This document shows positions 43,754 through 55,721 of a stretch of 64,000 bases of DNA, piece by piece. Origin of the DNA: Nemania diffusa. Its lineage: Eukaryota; Ascomycota; Sordariomycetes; Xylariales; Xylariaceae. The notes beneath the pieces are model-generated. The model had not been told where the DNA came from. It searched no databases and saw only the letters and a program-made list of their open reading frames with translations. Numbering within the stretch: position 1 is the stretch's first letter; the number at the start of each line of letters is the position of its first letter. The translations under genes were made by a program, and so were the position numbers. Where the stretch lies: assembly GCA_038501195.1 (NCBI GenBank), contig JBBPUQ010000001.1, positions 2,046,001 to 2,110,000 on the forward strand. The letters are read 5' to 3'.

Positions 43754-43841
43754 TGGACCGGTAGGGATTTGAACCCTAGGCCTCTCGCATATTTCTCAGA
43801 GGAAATGCAAAGCGAGCGCTCTACCCCTGAGCTACAGGCCC
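43754..43841 (-). tRNA. tRNA-Ala(UGC) with a 16-nt intron
   Basis: On the minus strand a cloverleaf can be drawn: acceptor GGGCCTG/CCGGTCC, D arm GCTC-AGGGGTA-GAGC, anticodon stem CTCGC/GCGAG with loop TTTGCAT (anticodon TGC), variable AGGCC, T arm TAGGG-TTCAAAT-CCCTA and discriminator A. A 16-nt intron sits one base after the anticodon, the canonical position. Mature length is 72 nt. One pair in the acceptor stem, U6 with C67, does not form, and G3-U70 is the identity wobble expected for alanine tRNA. Internal A and B boxes (TAGCTCAGGGG and GGTTCAAATCC) are present. It is likely functional, but the mismatch leaves some doubt. Confidence 0.85.
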
Positions 43842-44596
43842 AATCATAGTATAACAGACACTGTTCAAACTGAATTCTTGTTTGCCACGAACACCGGTCA
43901 CCAATAGTTCGAGATGGTGCAACAAAGAAGTGGGGTAATCCCGGGGATTTCGGAAATAAAAGTAGCGACAAACTCCTTAGATCCGGTGTCCTCTAATTCT
44001 CCCCACACTCGCTATTATATATTGGGGCAAGCAGATAAAGTGAACGAAATGATTTAAATGACTATAGTATGGACCTTTTATTCCCCCAGAGTTGATAAAG
44101 TTATAGGTACATCAAATACTCTTGCTTTCACGCGATAATGTGATAAATATTATATACTACCTTAATATTTAACAGTGTTGTTGACGTTGGCTACTGGGAG
44201 AGTGCAACCCTTTATTTCGACTTGCATCATTTCAGATTCGCACTCTCGCTCGCTCACCATGTACACGATCACATGTGTTTTCTTATGACTATATCGGGGA
44301 CGTTCATTGCAACATACTAATGCAGGCTAAAGCCGCTGCTAAGGATATTGTGTCCTGTCATGCTCAGTTAGAATAGCCAAAGACTCGAGAGACCACTCTG
44401 TTTGCTCCAGGAGAAAGTTATAAATATAATACTAGTAAATCCTAGCTTGATAGCACATACATTTCATCTAGCACATGCCTTAAGCCTAGCACCGTAACTA
44501 GGTAGCTTCCCCTTTTTTTACTACTACCTTTCTTGCTTCCACCAGTTAGGGCTTTATAATGCGCTCATTTATATGATTGGTGTCGCGATTCGGCTA
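43842..44596. other. Spacer, no gene supported
   Basis: 0.75 kb between tRNA-Ala and the glutathione transferase 3' end. AT-rich, with no convincing frame or repeat. Confidence 0.4.
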
Positions 44597-45577
44597 CTAC
44601 TTTTTCTCCTCCTCCGTCTTCTGAGCAGCCTGTGGGGGCAGCTGGATACTCTTCAGGCCCTCGTTCCTAGTTTCGATAGCGCGCTGCGCGCTGGGACGCT
44701 CCTCGAGCTTCTTGTACCAGGCATCGTAATGGGGGTACTTGCCCTGTTATCCTAAGTCAGTAGACCCAAACTACCAGAAGAAAGGGGGAAGAACAAAGAT
44801 ATAAAATAGCATAAAATAGAATAAGGGAGGAGATACAAACCTCTTCAATCGGAACGCCGGCCCGAATCATCGTGAACTTGATGATCTGCTCCCAGATGAA
44901 CCAGCTGAGGTCCGCGACGGTCACCTTGTCGCCGACGAGCCAGACGTCCTTAGCAGCGACCTTCGCGCCCTGCTTCTCGCCCGCCTGGCGCGAGAGGTGC
45001 AGGTCCAGCACCGAGCGCACGCGCTCAGCCTCCTTGAAGTACCGCTCGACGGCCGAGGGCAGCTTCTCGTGGTGGAAGAAAGCGAACCAGACGCCCTGGC
45101 CGTAGTACGGGCCCTGGCCTACGCCACCGAATGAAGTCATGTTAGCCGCGGGTATTGATTAGTGGCGAGGAGTGATGCAGCGGCAGCCGTCATGCTGGCG
45201 AGGATAATAGGGAGGAGGGGAGGGGAGGGAGAGGATTACTGACCGGAGATCTGGTACCCGATCCACTGCTTGATGTGGTACTTCTCGGGAAAGCTGGCGT
45301 ACGAGATCTTGTGGTCCTTGTCGTACTGCTCGACGAGATACTCGACGATGGGGCCGGATTCCCAGAGCACCAGGCCTGTGTTTGGGTCTTCGATGGCGGG
45401 CACGCGACCATTGGGGTTGAGCTTGAGGAACGCCTCCCCCTTTATTTCTTGGAACTCGAGAGTTTTGAACTCAAAGGGCAAGTCGAGCTCTTCGAGTATC
45501 ATGCGTACTTTGATGGGGTTGGGGCCAATGTTGTGTCCCCAGAGAGTGATGGGCTTGAGGTTGGCGTTGGATGACAT
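44597..45577 (-). CDS. Glutathione S-transferase, Ure2-like
   Basis: Three exons on the minus strand, 45577-45244, 45118-44841 and 44743-44597, give 252 aa. The introns are 125 and 97 nt with donors GTCAGT and GTTTGT; the joins read YQISG|QGPYYGQG and AGVPIEE|GKYPHYDAW. Residues about 8-90 are the thioredoxin-fold domain with GHNIGPNPIKVRMILEELDL, NGRVPAIEDP (cis-Pro) and WESGPIVEYLVEQYD (glutathione-binding Glu-Ser). The helical C-terminal domain has VADLSWFIWEQI and ends in a Lys/Glu-rich tail. Fungal members of the Ure2-like group conjugate glutathione to electrophiles or reduce peroxides in the cytosol. The yeast Ure2 prion domain is absent. The epoxide hydrolase and P450 in the window are too far away to infer partnership. 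Confidence 0.92.
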
Positions 45578-46473
45578 GGTGGATAGTTATAGCTAAAGAA
45601 TCAACGGGAGAGTGAAGCTGTGTACGTGGATGACGCAGAGATGTAGATGTAAGCGAAGCTAAGCTAGATCTTGAGCTCGAGAGTGAAGATGATATCTACT
45701 TGGCACTGATGTTCTACTATTCATCAGTTCTTGGACCGGAGCTCTTGTTTTATAGTCGATGAATAGGAAGACTCAGGGGCACCCTGGATCTTCATCTGAG
45801 TAATCAATGTGTGCAGGCCGGGTGTCAATTACACCTAGCGCTGATACAACGGCCTCAACTGGCTACCGATTAGATCCTTCGACGTTCTGTATCCCGGTAT
45901 TATCTTAGTCTGGAGTTTAGACTAACGGATATAAGTGGGAGCCATGTTACCGCTTTCGTTAACACCGTTCCCAATATCGACCGTGGTTATTACGGGCTAG
46001 TTAGCCCGGGCGGGTTAAGCAATCGGGACACTTCTCTTACAACCACATAACAGTCTCCGGCCTATCTAAACATTTACAATTGCTGTTCAACTAACCGTGT
46101 GATTGCGAAGTACTAGTAATCTGTGAATCTTGTTTCAACAATCGTAAACCCTACGTCGTAGGATACCGAGCTGGAATGGACCTCGGTGAAGCCAAGAGAC
46201 CGATCCCTGTAGTATTGTTCTGAAACCCACTTTCCCAGGCGTCGTCATCACTTCCTGTTAGTTATGGCAATGAAGTTCATTTCGTGGTCTGCCTCCAACA
46301 ACTAACAGTGTCTGGCGGTACCATTATGAAAAAAGTAGTTATTATCTGTCTAACAAGTCTAAAGCTCGATGTTGTAGTGCTGAAAGGTATATATATCCAT
46401 ACAGTAACAAATATTTGTCCCACCAAGCTCAATCCTAAGCAATACAAACAGAAGTTGTAGTATGATATTGTTC
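45578..46473. other. Spacer with a small inverted repeat
   Basis: 0.9 kb between the glutathione transferase promoter and the Pms1 3' end. It contains TATTACGGGC at 45988 followed by the inverted repeat GGGCTAGTTAGCCC. No gene is seen. Confidence 0.45.
45988..46007. repeat. TATTACGGGC decamer with GGGCTA/TAGCCC hairpin
   Basis: The decamer TATTACGGGC, also found at 17169-17178, overlaps a 6-bp hairpin GGGCTA-GT-TAGCCC. It may be the end of an old DNA transposon or MITE. No partner end was found nearby. Confidence 0.4.
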
Positions 46474-49400
46474 CTATTCTAGATCCCGCCCTTCGTGAAG
46501 ATAGGCATTCCAATTTATAGGCAATGCCTTATTTCCATCGAGGCTATCGCCTTCTTTCCAGCCCAAATTATCCCATGCGCCTAAGCCGCACAGGTGCCTC
46601 ATAGTTGGCCGCCCATGTGGGCAGTTCCATGGCTTGTCTAGTTCGCCCATATGTCGGACAAGCTTCTCCATCTGCTTAGTTGATAGGGATTTCCCAATCA
46701 TCACACTACTTCGGCAAGCCCGCATCGCGAACATCTTGCGAACCTTGGACGGCCGTGGTACCGTACTCGCTGATGTGGATTGGTGATCTTGGAGGAGCGA
46801 GATGAGCTCTTCTAGGTCCGCGAGGGAGAAAGTAGTTTCCCGACTCAGTGGCAAACTAAGCAACTGACACCGGGTACCGACGGGCTTGTCACCGCTATCG
46901 TCGAAGTCGACGATAAATCCGTTTGTTTCTAGAGCGTCGATATTTTGTTGCACTATGTCTTCTTCTACGGCTGTGAGCTCAAGCATCTTGGGGTGCACTA
47001 GTCTCTGGGACTGTACGACGGTACTAGCCTGTAGCCGTTCGAAGTTGTACTTCTCGTCTGTTGCATGCTGATCAATAATAAATAGCTCGTCGTCTCTATC
47101 GTTCCTGTCTAGCGTGTCCGCGGAACATGTCTCAGCTACGCGGGAGGCTAAGATGAACCCCAGATTGAATTGCCCGACAATCTTCATCCTCTCAAAGTCC
47201 GATTTTGATATAGTCAAGGAAAGCTTCTCTTCAGCGTCTTCGGCATCAAGGCGATCGGTTTCTAGCATAGCCCCTGGGCTAGAAACAGAACGAGAGATGT
47301 GGTCTTGCTGCAAAATTAAAGAATTGCGAATAACCTTTCCATCTACACGCAATGTTTGCTGAAGATGGTAAGTGGCTTCTTTCCTCTTAGTACTACCTTT
47401 GACAAAACTTTGGGTTCGTTTTTGTGACTCATCCGAGACTGTTTCTTCGAGAACCTGAGCATTTTTAATGTTTTCTCTACCTTCACTTTCTTCTTTCCCT
47501 TCTTCAAATCCAGCGTCTCTGTATTCGGCATCACTGGGGTTCGCTGAAGAGGTTGGCTCAGCCTCCGAATCCTCGTCAAGGTTTACCTCAGATGCCTGCG
47601 AGTCTTGCGGAGAAGACTGTTCTTGATCTCCATCTCCTTTGGGTATATTGGCCGTACCATCATTATCGCTTTCTTCTCCAGAGTCATCAGTTACGAACAA
47701 ATGTTCACTTGATGAGTCCGAATGTTGGTCATCCCGCATCTCTGTGGTGACCGTCATTTCTTTCTTGTCAGATTGTGGCCGCTCCGCCTGTGCGGCAAAC
47801 ATTTGGGTCAGCCGCCCATTAAAAGACGGTATGGGTACCGATGCCTTGGTGGATTTTCGTGTAGATGGAGTCCGGTTTTGTTGGCTGTCAAGCCGCTGTT
47901 TTTTAGGTACTGAACCAATTACGCTCGTGACAGTATGATCACCTATCGTGATGGTAGCGACTTCTGGGGCGGCCCGCTTCATTGTGGAGGAAGGGTGAAC
48001 TTTGTTAGAGTTGGTATCCGTTATACGAGCTGGAGGAGCTAAAGCGGGGATTAGTGGTTCCGAGGAAGGGGTCTGAGTTGATGCAGGTTTATTATCCGTG
48101 GTTTCATTAGCCTTTCTATCCTTTAACTCCTTAAGCCGTGCCCGAAAATCCGCTACGCGATCGGAAACCTCAGCTGACTCTTCATTTGGAGACAGCTCTT
48201 CTTGGTCAACGCCAGGTGACGTCGGACAGTGTGAGCCTTCCCTTGCGATATGGTTTCCTTCATCAACACTATCGATTTCAGCTTTGTCTCTGGCCGCAGT
48301 GCTCTGCCGTAAATCGCATTTCCGTTCAGCCCAGCGGCTGATCAGACTACTGCCATGAGCGGCTTGTGCACTGCCGTCAGGGGCAGTTTTCGTACTCTCG
48401 CCTATCACTCTTGATTCTGTATCTGTAGTAATTAAGTCTCTAGAGGGTTCAACGCCTATCGAGGCTAAGCGCCTCGTGCTTGATTCCGATGAGGGTGAGT
48501 CTTGTCTAGTTGGAGTGGGTCGTTTAAGAAGAGATTGCTTTGGTGCTTGGAGTTGTGCGGTCGGCAGTGCATAGTCCTGCGATTCAAACAAGGCGCTGAG
48601 TGACTCTCTAAGGTTGTCCAACATCCGAGTTTGTTCATGGAGCAGGATAGTCCGCTTGTCTGGGCTAACGTTGACGTCGTAGAGATGGGTATCGAGCTGG
48701 ATATCAGCAAAAATAAAAGGTGACTGAGACGCATTATAAGATTTGTACACCTCATTGAAAACCTTGGCAAACTGAGGTAGCCCGCAGGGACGGCCATTGA
48801 CAAAAAACATTTGCCTATCTGGAGTTTGGCGTCCTTCGCCATATGCTGGGCGAGATACATGCCCTCGGACGCGGATAATCTGAGCTTGATTGTCGCCTCG
48901 AGCCGTACGCTGTTGGCCCGGCGTAGTGGTAGGCTCCAGCTCGAGTTTTAAATCTAACGGGATCAAAACGGTTAAAGTCTTCGCTCCAAAAACGTTGACG
49001 ATGTTTTCGCGCGTGGTCTGGTTGCCTTTGGTTGAAAATAGAACCATGCGTTTGCCCTTATTTGGCTGTTGCGATACAGAGAATTTGAGCTTGGTTTGGA
49101 TGCATGCATATTGGTTGAGGACAACTAGGACCTTATTCCACTCTCGTTTAATGTTGCGCTCGAGCTCGCGGCGGCGCACGGGCAAATTGTGGAAGAGACT
49201 TTCAACCAAGATGGTAGTGCCTTTCTGCGCGGCGACAACGCTCGTGCTACGGAGTTTCCCAGATGTTTCGAATTCTAATCTTGACCCTTTCGGGGCATCC
49301 GATGCCAGACAAGTCACGACTGAAAACTTAGACAGAGCGCACAGAGACGATAGGGCCTCTCCGCGGAAGCCAAAGGTCTCGAGGGACTCCAGGTCCGAGT

Positions 49401-49813
49401 AGGTGGACAGCTTGGATGTGTAGTGCTTCAATGCCAGGGTGTCGTAGTTTTCCTTGGATATGCCTGAGCCATTGTCCTGAACCTCGATGGCATCTAGCCC
49501 CTGGTTCTTGAAACGGACCTCTGCAGATACACTCATCAGTTATCGGTTATTAGTCATCGCCCATGAGTATTCCTGGCGAGCACCCTGTTCAGGAGCATAC
49601 ACACTCACCAATGTTAGTTGCGCCGGCATCTATACTGTTTTCCACCAGCTCCTTCACGACGGAACACAGGTCAACGATAACCTGGCCGGATTGAATTTGG
49701 TGGATCTCGGACCAAGTTAGCGACGAGAACCCCCACGCTTTTCGGTTTCTAGAGCTACACGGATACATCACATTACTTACTGTTTTAGCTTCGATGGGCT
49801 TTATGGTCGCCAT
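46474..49813 (-). CDS. PMS1: DNA mismatch repair protein Pms1 (MutL homologue)
   Basis: Three exons on the minus strand, 49813-49781 (11 codons), 49705-49609 and 49520-46474, give 1058 aa. The joins read AKT|IHQIQSGQVIVDL and GATNI|EVRFKNQGLDA. The GHKL ATPase domain has VVKELVENSIDAGATNI, DNGSGIS and TFGFRGEALSSL. A long, acidic, Ser-rich linker (about 390-780) varies in length between fungi. The C-terminal endonuclease site is DQHATDEKYNFE (860-871), the DQHA(x)2E(x)4E metal motif, with ACRSSVMIG and NCPHGRPTMRHL (Cys1010) completing it. These motifs place it with yeast Pms1/human PMS2, not Mlh1. It pairs with Mlh1 as MutL-alpha in the nucleus and nicks the new strand during post-replicative repair. 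The gene appears intact. Confidence 0.96.
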
Positions 49814-52255
49814 GGATGGTCTGCGCTGGCGAGCGCTTCAATCCCCAAGGCGTGTATGTATATAAGCGGGCTACATGTGTCTAGTATCGGATAACTGGCG
49901 AGTTCGACACTTTGGAGGGAAGGACACTGTGCACCAGTCGGTATCGGCTGCTTGTAGGCAGTCGACCCTATCTCAGGAGCACCTATACACTCACTAGATG
50001 ATTGAGGGTCTGTTATGGTTCATGTATGTAGAAGGCTGTAACTGTGGCTGCGACTGCGGCTGCGGCTGAAATTCCTTTACAGGTGAGAGGTAACTCATCA
50101 TCTTTGGTTGAGTTTTGACACCTCCCAACTGTGGTAGCATACTGTATTTTTACCCTATCTTTACTCTGCAGACACTGTATTAGGTAGCTGACACGCTCCA
50201 CTGTAGCTTGCCCCCGGGGATTGGTTCATCTTTACAGCGTGCATGCGTACCTACCTAGGTACCTACCAGTGTACAAATCTCATGATGGCATCCAACAGTT
50301 CAGCCACTTATTTAAATGCACGAAAACAAACACCCAACCATGACGAGTCTCGAGCATATCAACTCAACACCATCATTAAGCTATTATTCGAGTCGGATAG
50401 GTGCTCCGATTACGACAGATCACGCATACGCGAGCTGATGCTGGTATGACGTGATAAGTCATGGGTCCTGGGTCTACCTACTGTAGGATAGGTAGCAGGT
50501 AGGATACCGCACATACAGCAGTATACGTAACCTACAGTGCTGGACACATGCGTAGTTATCGATACATGTAACAGAGAACAGAGTAAATAGGTACTTATTT
50601 TATTCAGCTCTACGCATGCAGCAATACGCATGCAACACAAGCAACGGTTACCCCTATGTAGGCATCTCACGCTACGCAGTATGTTTGGTAGGAATTTCTC
50701 GTGTTCTGCCCCGCGCGTATGGAAGGTTGCATCGTATTTATATTATAGTCTCTATTGCACAGTACAGAACATTACCAGTTGCGCTCATGATGAGCAAACC
50801 GGAAACATACCTTGTTGTTGACTTAACACTAAACTTGCTATCATCACCGACAACGCACCTCTTTCCTATAGCGGTAAAACTCCCAAGATGAGGTTGATCG
50901 CAGTGCCGCAAAGCGATGCGTATTCGAGCTAGGTAGATCCTCGGTCCTGGGAGATGTTGTTTGTTATTGTCGAAGCTGTCATATGTGTTTGGTGCGTACA
51001 GCACTGTACATACCTGTAAGTACGTGTACCTAGGTAGGTAGGTATGTCCTACAAGTACCTAGGTACCTACATACATCGATGAAAGCGGGTGCTAATAAGC
51101 CTGTCTCACCTGGACGAAACAGCCTGATGACTACAGTTGATGGCACCAGCCGAGACGTAGATCCCGATTCATGCAGCGACATAACTGTGTTATCTCTTCT
51201 TTTTTGCTTTTCTTTCCTTTTATCTGAGCGCCTGTTCCCTTGGCGAACTCTCGATGTTGAATGATGTATCTCTGCCGTGTTCATTTACATGCAGCTCGGT
51301 ATTTCGGCTGAACCAACCAGTGTACTGACCATATTCCCAGTCGAACGGTCACCTATAGAATCTAGCTGTAGCGTACTGCAAATAGGTGCCTTAGCTCATG
51401 TAGGTACCTGTGTACATGTAGGTTAAGAGACTGATGGCTATCAAAAGTTCGATAGGTGACACCACTGCAGGAGACTGCAGGTGACTATTAGAGAGGTACT
51501 TAAACCTGCCTACAGCCCAGGTATTTGACCTGGTACATTAGGCATGTGCCCCGGAACTTAGAGGCGACATATGTACAGTAGGTACCTCCTGGCCAGGACC
51601 GGTAGGTATAATCAACTACCAGGTACCTATCTATCTAGACTACACCTGCACTAATAACGGGAGAAGTCAGCTCTGCAGGTGCCAAACAGGAATCAACGGA
51701 AAAAAAAGGCCAACATCCCCCCTCCACAAGATTGGCGCAATGATTATCGACTGTCACAAAACACCAGGCGCCTTTGCTCGTGGTTCTTGGTAGCCAACTC
51801 ATTCACTACCTGTTGCTCCCTCATTCAAGGCCAATCCGGAACACCAGCGCCCGGATATTACGCTCGTTTTCAAGCTATATTTTTGTTTGGTCCCTTTTTT
51901 GTATTTTAGCTTTCCTTTTTTGCCTCGTCTTTCCGACAAGCAAAGCCAAGAACCCCCACGCCGGGCAAGGTCCTCTACCTATCTATTGTTATCAACCCCC
52001 GATCGACCGGCTCCTAATCTCTCTTGGCTCGCACATGAGCCCCCGGAGTCGTCATCGCGCAACCCCCTATAACGTGTCCCTCGAGAATGATAGCGTACTA
52101 CCAGCGCGTCCAATCCTGATCGCTGCCTCTGAGCGACGTGCCACGCCGGCGCATACGCATTTCGTTCGCGACTCCTATTGCACAGCACTACAGCACGGTG
52201 CACATAAACGAGAAGCTCACGATCGAGCACGCTCGTAAGAGCTTCCTCTTCCTCG
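49814..52255. other. Divergent intergenic region rich in CCTAGGTACC palindromes
   Basis: This 2.4-kb region separates the divergent Pms1 and Bst1 genes. Palindromic CTAGGTACCTA or GTAGGTAGGTA tracts occur near 50250, 51025-51072, 51400-51420 and 51578-51640. A GCTGCG trinucleotide-like tract lies at about 50040-50070. Open frames up to about 150 codons before Bst1 lack ATG starts and domains and are probably its leader. Confidence 0.45.
51025..51075. repeat. Palindromic CCTAGGTAGG/CCTAGGTACC tract
   Basis: Two adjacent copies of a palindrome-like sequence, GTACCTAGGTAGGTAGGTA and AAGTACCTAGGTACCTAC, are separated by about 12 nt. Similar tracts occur in many spacers of this window. Confidence 0.65.
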
Positions 52256-55200
52256 ATGCAGAGGCGCCCGTCTGGGTCGTCCGAAGACAGCGCCGATGCT
52301 CCTGTCAAGGCTTCCCGAACCCGCGACCATTCCAAACCTAAGAAACCGCCGTCCGCCAATCACCAATGTCACGATCCCAGCCCTCCGCCGTCTACCACAC
52401 GAAACCGCATCTCAAATAGCCAATTGAATTGGCAGCAATCCCAAGGACGGGATGGCGCGAGTGGCAAGGACTCGACGTCGTTGACGGCTAAAATCTCGGG
52501 CGACATAAACACAGATGATGAAAAAACGCCAGCATGGAAGCTCAGGGCTCGCCAATTCAAGCCGAAGAGCCCCTGGGCAATCTCCCTCTGCACCTTGCTC
52601 ACCAGTATAGCCGGCATCGCGCTGTTAATATCCATCGTATACTCTTCTACCAACCTCCAGTGCGACCCTAAGGGTTGTCGCATGTCGTGGATGAGTCCCT
52701 CTTTCGTTCACTTTTCCGACTTTGATACCGAACACACTAGATTCGCGAGTAAATACTCCTTATACTTATATCGTGAGCAAGGAATTGATAATGGACCTAA
52801 GGTATATATATAGTACTGCCTCCAGGAACAACTCCTCGTCATTAACACGCAAAACCTTTTAGGTCAGGGGAATTCCGGTTCTATTTATACCAGGGAATGC
52901 GGGTAGCTATAAACAAGTTCGATCTATTGCATCTGAGTCGGCCCGTCACTTTCATGAAACCTCCCACTCGAATATAGCAACTACGAATTCCGAGGTCAAA
53001 AATTTGGACTTTTTTACCGTCGATTTTAACGAAGATTTTACAGCCTTCCACGGCCAAACGATGCTCGACCAAGCCGAATATGTTAACGAAGCCATTAGAT
53101 ATATACTCTCCCTCTATCTCGATCCACAAAAGTCTGAACGAGACCCTGATCTCCCTGAACCTTCGTCGGTCATCATCCTGGGTCATTCGATGGGGGGCAT
53201 CGTTGCTCGTGCTGCATTCGTTATGCCTAACTTCCAGCCTCATTCCATCAACACTATCGTCACGATGTCTGCGCCACACGCAAGGCCGCCAGTAACTTTC
53301 GATCCATTAATAGTCAAGATATACGAAGATATCAATGATCATTGGCGACACGCTCATTCAAGCAAATCGGCCACAGAAAATCCTCTTTCTGATGTTACTC
53401 TAGTATCTATCGCAGGCGGGGGGCTAGATACTGTGGTCCCGTCAGATTATGCGAGCTTAGAGTCAATAGTGCCTGAGACACATGGCTTTACCGTTTTTAC
53501 ATCGACAATTCCGACCGTCTGGACCAGTATGGACCACCAGGCGATCACCTGGTGTGACCAGTTTCGCAAAGTCATTGTTAAAGCTCTATACGACATCGTT
53601 GATAGTCGTGATAAATCTCAGACAAAGACACGTGCCGAACGAATCAAGCGTTTTCAGAAGAGATTTTTAACAGGATTGGAAGCAGGCCTGAGGACCCCCT
53701 CGGCAGAGACTCATGCAACAACCATCTTGACTATAGGAGATAGTTCTGATACTATCGATACCCGAGAACGATTTGTGCTTCGCAGCCTCGGGACGAGCAA
53801 GGAACCCAAGGTTTACTTACTTCCCGTTCAATCTAGCGAACCTCCCAGCAGTCGAATATTCACTTTGCTCTCTAACCGTGAGCTTGATCATCCGGGAGAG
53901 AACGCGAAGCTAGAGGTTCTACTTTGTAGCGTGTACCAGTCGCAAACTGGTCAGGTGAATGTGCCATTCCTAGCAGAAATGGATCTTTCTGGTAAAAGTA
54001 GTACTTCGACTCGTCTGGCATGCAGAAGTGCTGCGCAGGATGTCGTAGCGCTGCCAGCATCCACCCATGCTACAAAGGCATCCTTTTTCCTCGAAGGCGA
54101 ACAGCAAATTCCACCCTTCTCATATCTTCAATACGACGCCAGGGATATTGGAGATTATCAGTTCGTTGCCATAGTGGACAAGTCGGATGCCCCTACTCCG
54201 GGTTGGATCATTGCCCAATTCAGCAATACGGCTGACTCTAGCCTAACACAATCCATTAGCATAGGGCGACTTATTACCACTGGTTTGCGATTTGAACTCC
54301 CCCTGGAGCGGCCAATGGTTGTTGATGTGAGGATTCCATCCATCCAGAGTAGCTTGTTGGCCTACCATATGGAGGTAAAGGAAGAAGCAAATGGCGAACA
54401 ATTAGAACTGTTCCGTCCTTTGATACGACAGTACTTGTCCAGGCCTTACGAATCGAAGTTTTTCGTGGATGCTACAGAACTAGATATCAGCCTCCATGGT
54501 GTATCGCCGTTTGTCCCGCCACCTCTAGATGCTAGCCAAAACGACGACGGGCTTGGTATTCAGTTATGGACTGACTCGACTCGAAAATCTACTATCTCAA
54601 TCCGCCTCACAGTGGATCCGATTGGCAGTCTTGGAAAGCTTTATATGCGTTATCGCACTGTCTTCGCCTCATTTCCACAGCTAGTAGTAGGGCTAGTATT
54701 ACGGAAGCAATTTCGAATTTACGACAGCACTGGCACATTTATATCTTTCTCGGAAAGCCTTGGAAATTGCCTCGGGCGATCGTTACCGATGCTCCTCTTG
54801 TCGATGACTTTTCTGTCATTATCTATCGGCCAGTCGGGCTCCACGAGTCACGGAGCTATCTGGCCATGGCAGAGCAGCACATCAACTATCGACTTTGCAC
54901 AAAATGACCTATTAGTAGGGACAACGGACCCATTCTTCTGGTTCCTCATCCCATTGATCGGTATCGTTTGCGTCGGAGTTTGTGTAATCTTGCATTACAT
55001 GGCGCTTGCCCTTATTTCGCTCTTAGGCTTCTTTTACGGTTGGGTTTTCACACCCAGCATACAAAGCGAAGAGAAGAAAGATGCGTTAGTTTCTAAATCG
55101 ACACCAGGCCTAGTCTTCACGCACCCTTCGCCACGGAGAAGACTGCTTACCACCAGCGTTCTACTATTCCTAGTTTCGACAGTTATTCCTTACCAGTTCG

Positions 55201-55721
55201 CGTACGTAGTAGCCTGTCTTGTACAGCTCGGCACTAGCGTTCGAGCATATCACGTCGCTCGAGGAAACCCTTCTCTCGCACACGTCAACTTCAGCAACTA
55301 CGTCCATACTATATTTCTTTTAATGGTATGGAACCTGCCTATTAATTTGCCGACGCTAGTGGTTTGGGTACGAAACTTGGCCGTAAATTGGTTCACCCCA
55401 TTTTCTTCTCATCACAACGTGCTTTCGATACTACCTTTCATCCTTCTAGTTGAGATACTCTCAGGGGGCAGAATGATCCCCCCTGTCACGAGTCGGCTTC
55501 GGCACCTCACTAATATTCTTTTCTTCGCCACAGCGGTATATGCGGCTGTCTACGGTGTATCGTATGCTTATGTGCTACACTACCTAGTTAATGTGATTGC
55601 GGCATGGCTTGTAGCTATTCACTCTACAGTTGATTCCTGGGCTGTTGCTAGCATCAAGTCACTATTCATCGAAGAAACACCAGCAAATCCAAACTATCGG
55701 AAACAAAGCAAGAAGCCATAG
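52256..55721 (+). CDS. BST1: GPI inositol-deacylase (Bst1/PGAP1-like)
   Basis: Two exons, 52256-52801 and 52863-55721, give 1134 aa. The 61-nt intron (donor GTATAT, acceptor TTTTAG) joins GPK to VRGIPVLFIPGNAGSYKQ, a hallmark of the family. The start MQRRPSGSSE is followed by a polar cytosolic region and a first membrane segment at about 105-125. The lipase-type domain in the ER lumen has GHSMGGIVARAA with nucleophile Ser291. Several membrane segments follow from about residue 660 to the C-terminus. Bst1/PGAP1 removes the acyl chain from the inositol of GPI anchors in the ER, which allows GPI proteins to leave and supports quality control. The length agrees with fungal homologues (about 1100 aa). 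The N-terminal start is the first ATG in a good frame; the upstream DNA looks like a long leader. Confidence 0.94.

Noticed and set aside
51774..52238. 154-codon frame before Bst1
   Set aside because: No ATG start and no domain; it overlaps the likely 5' leader of Bst1.
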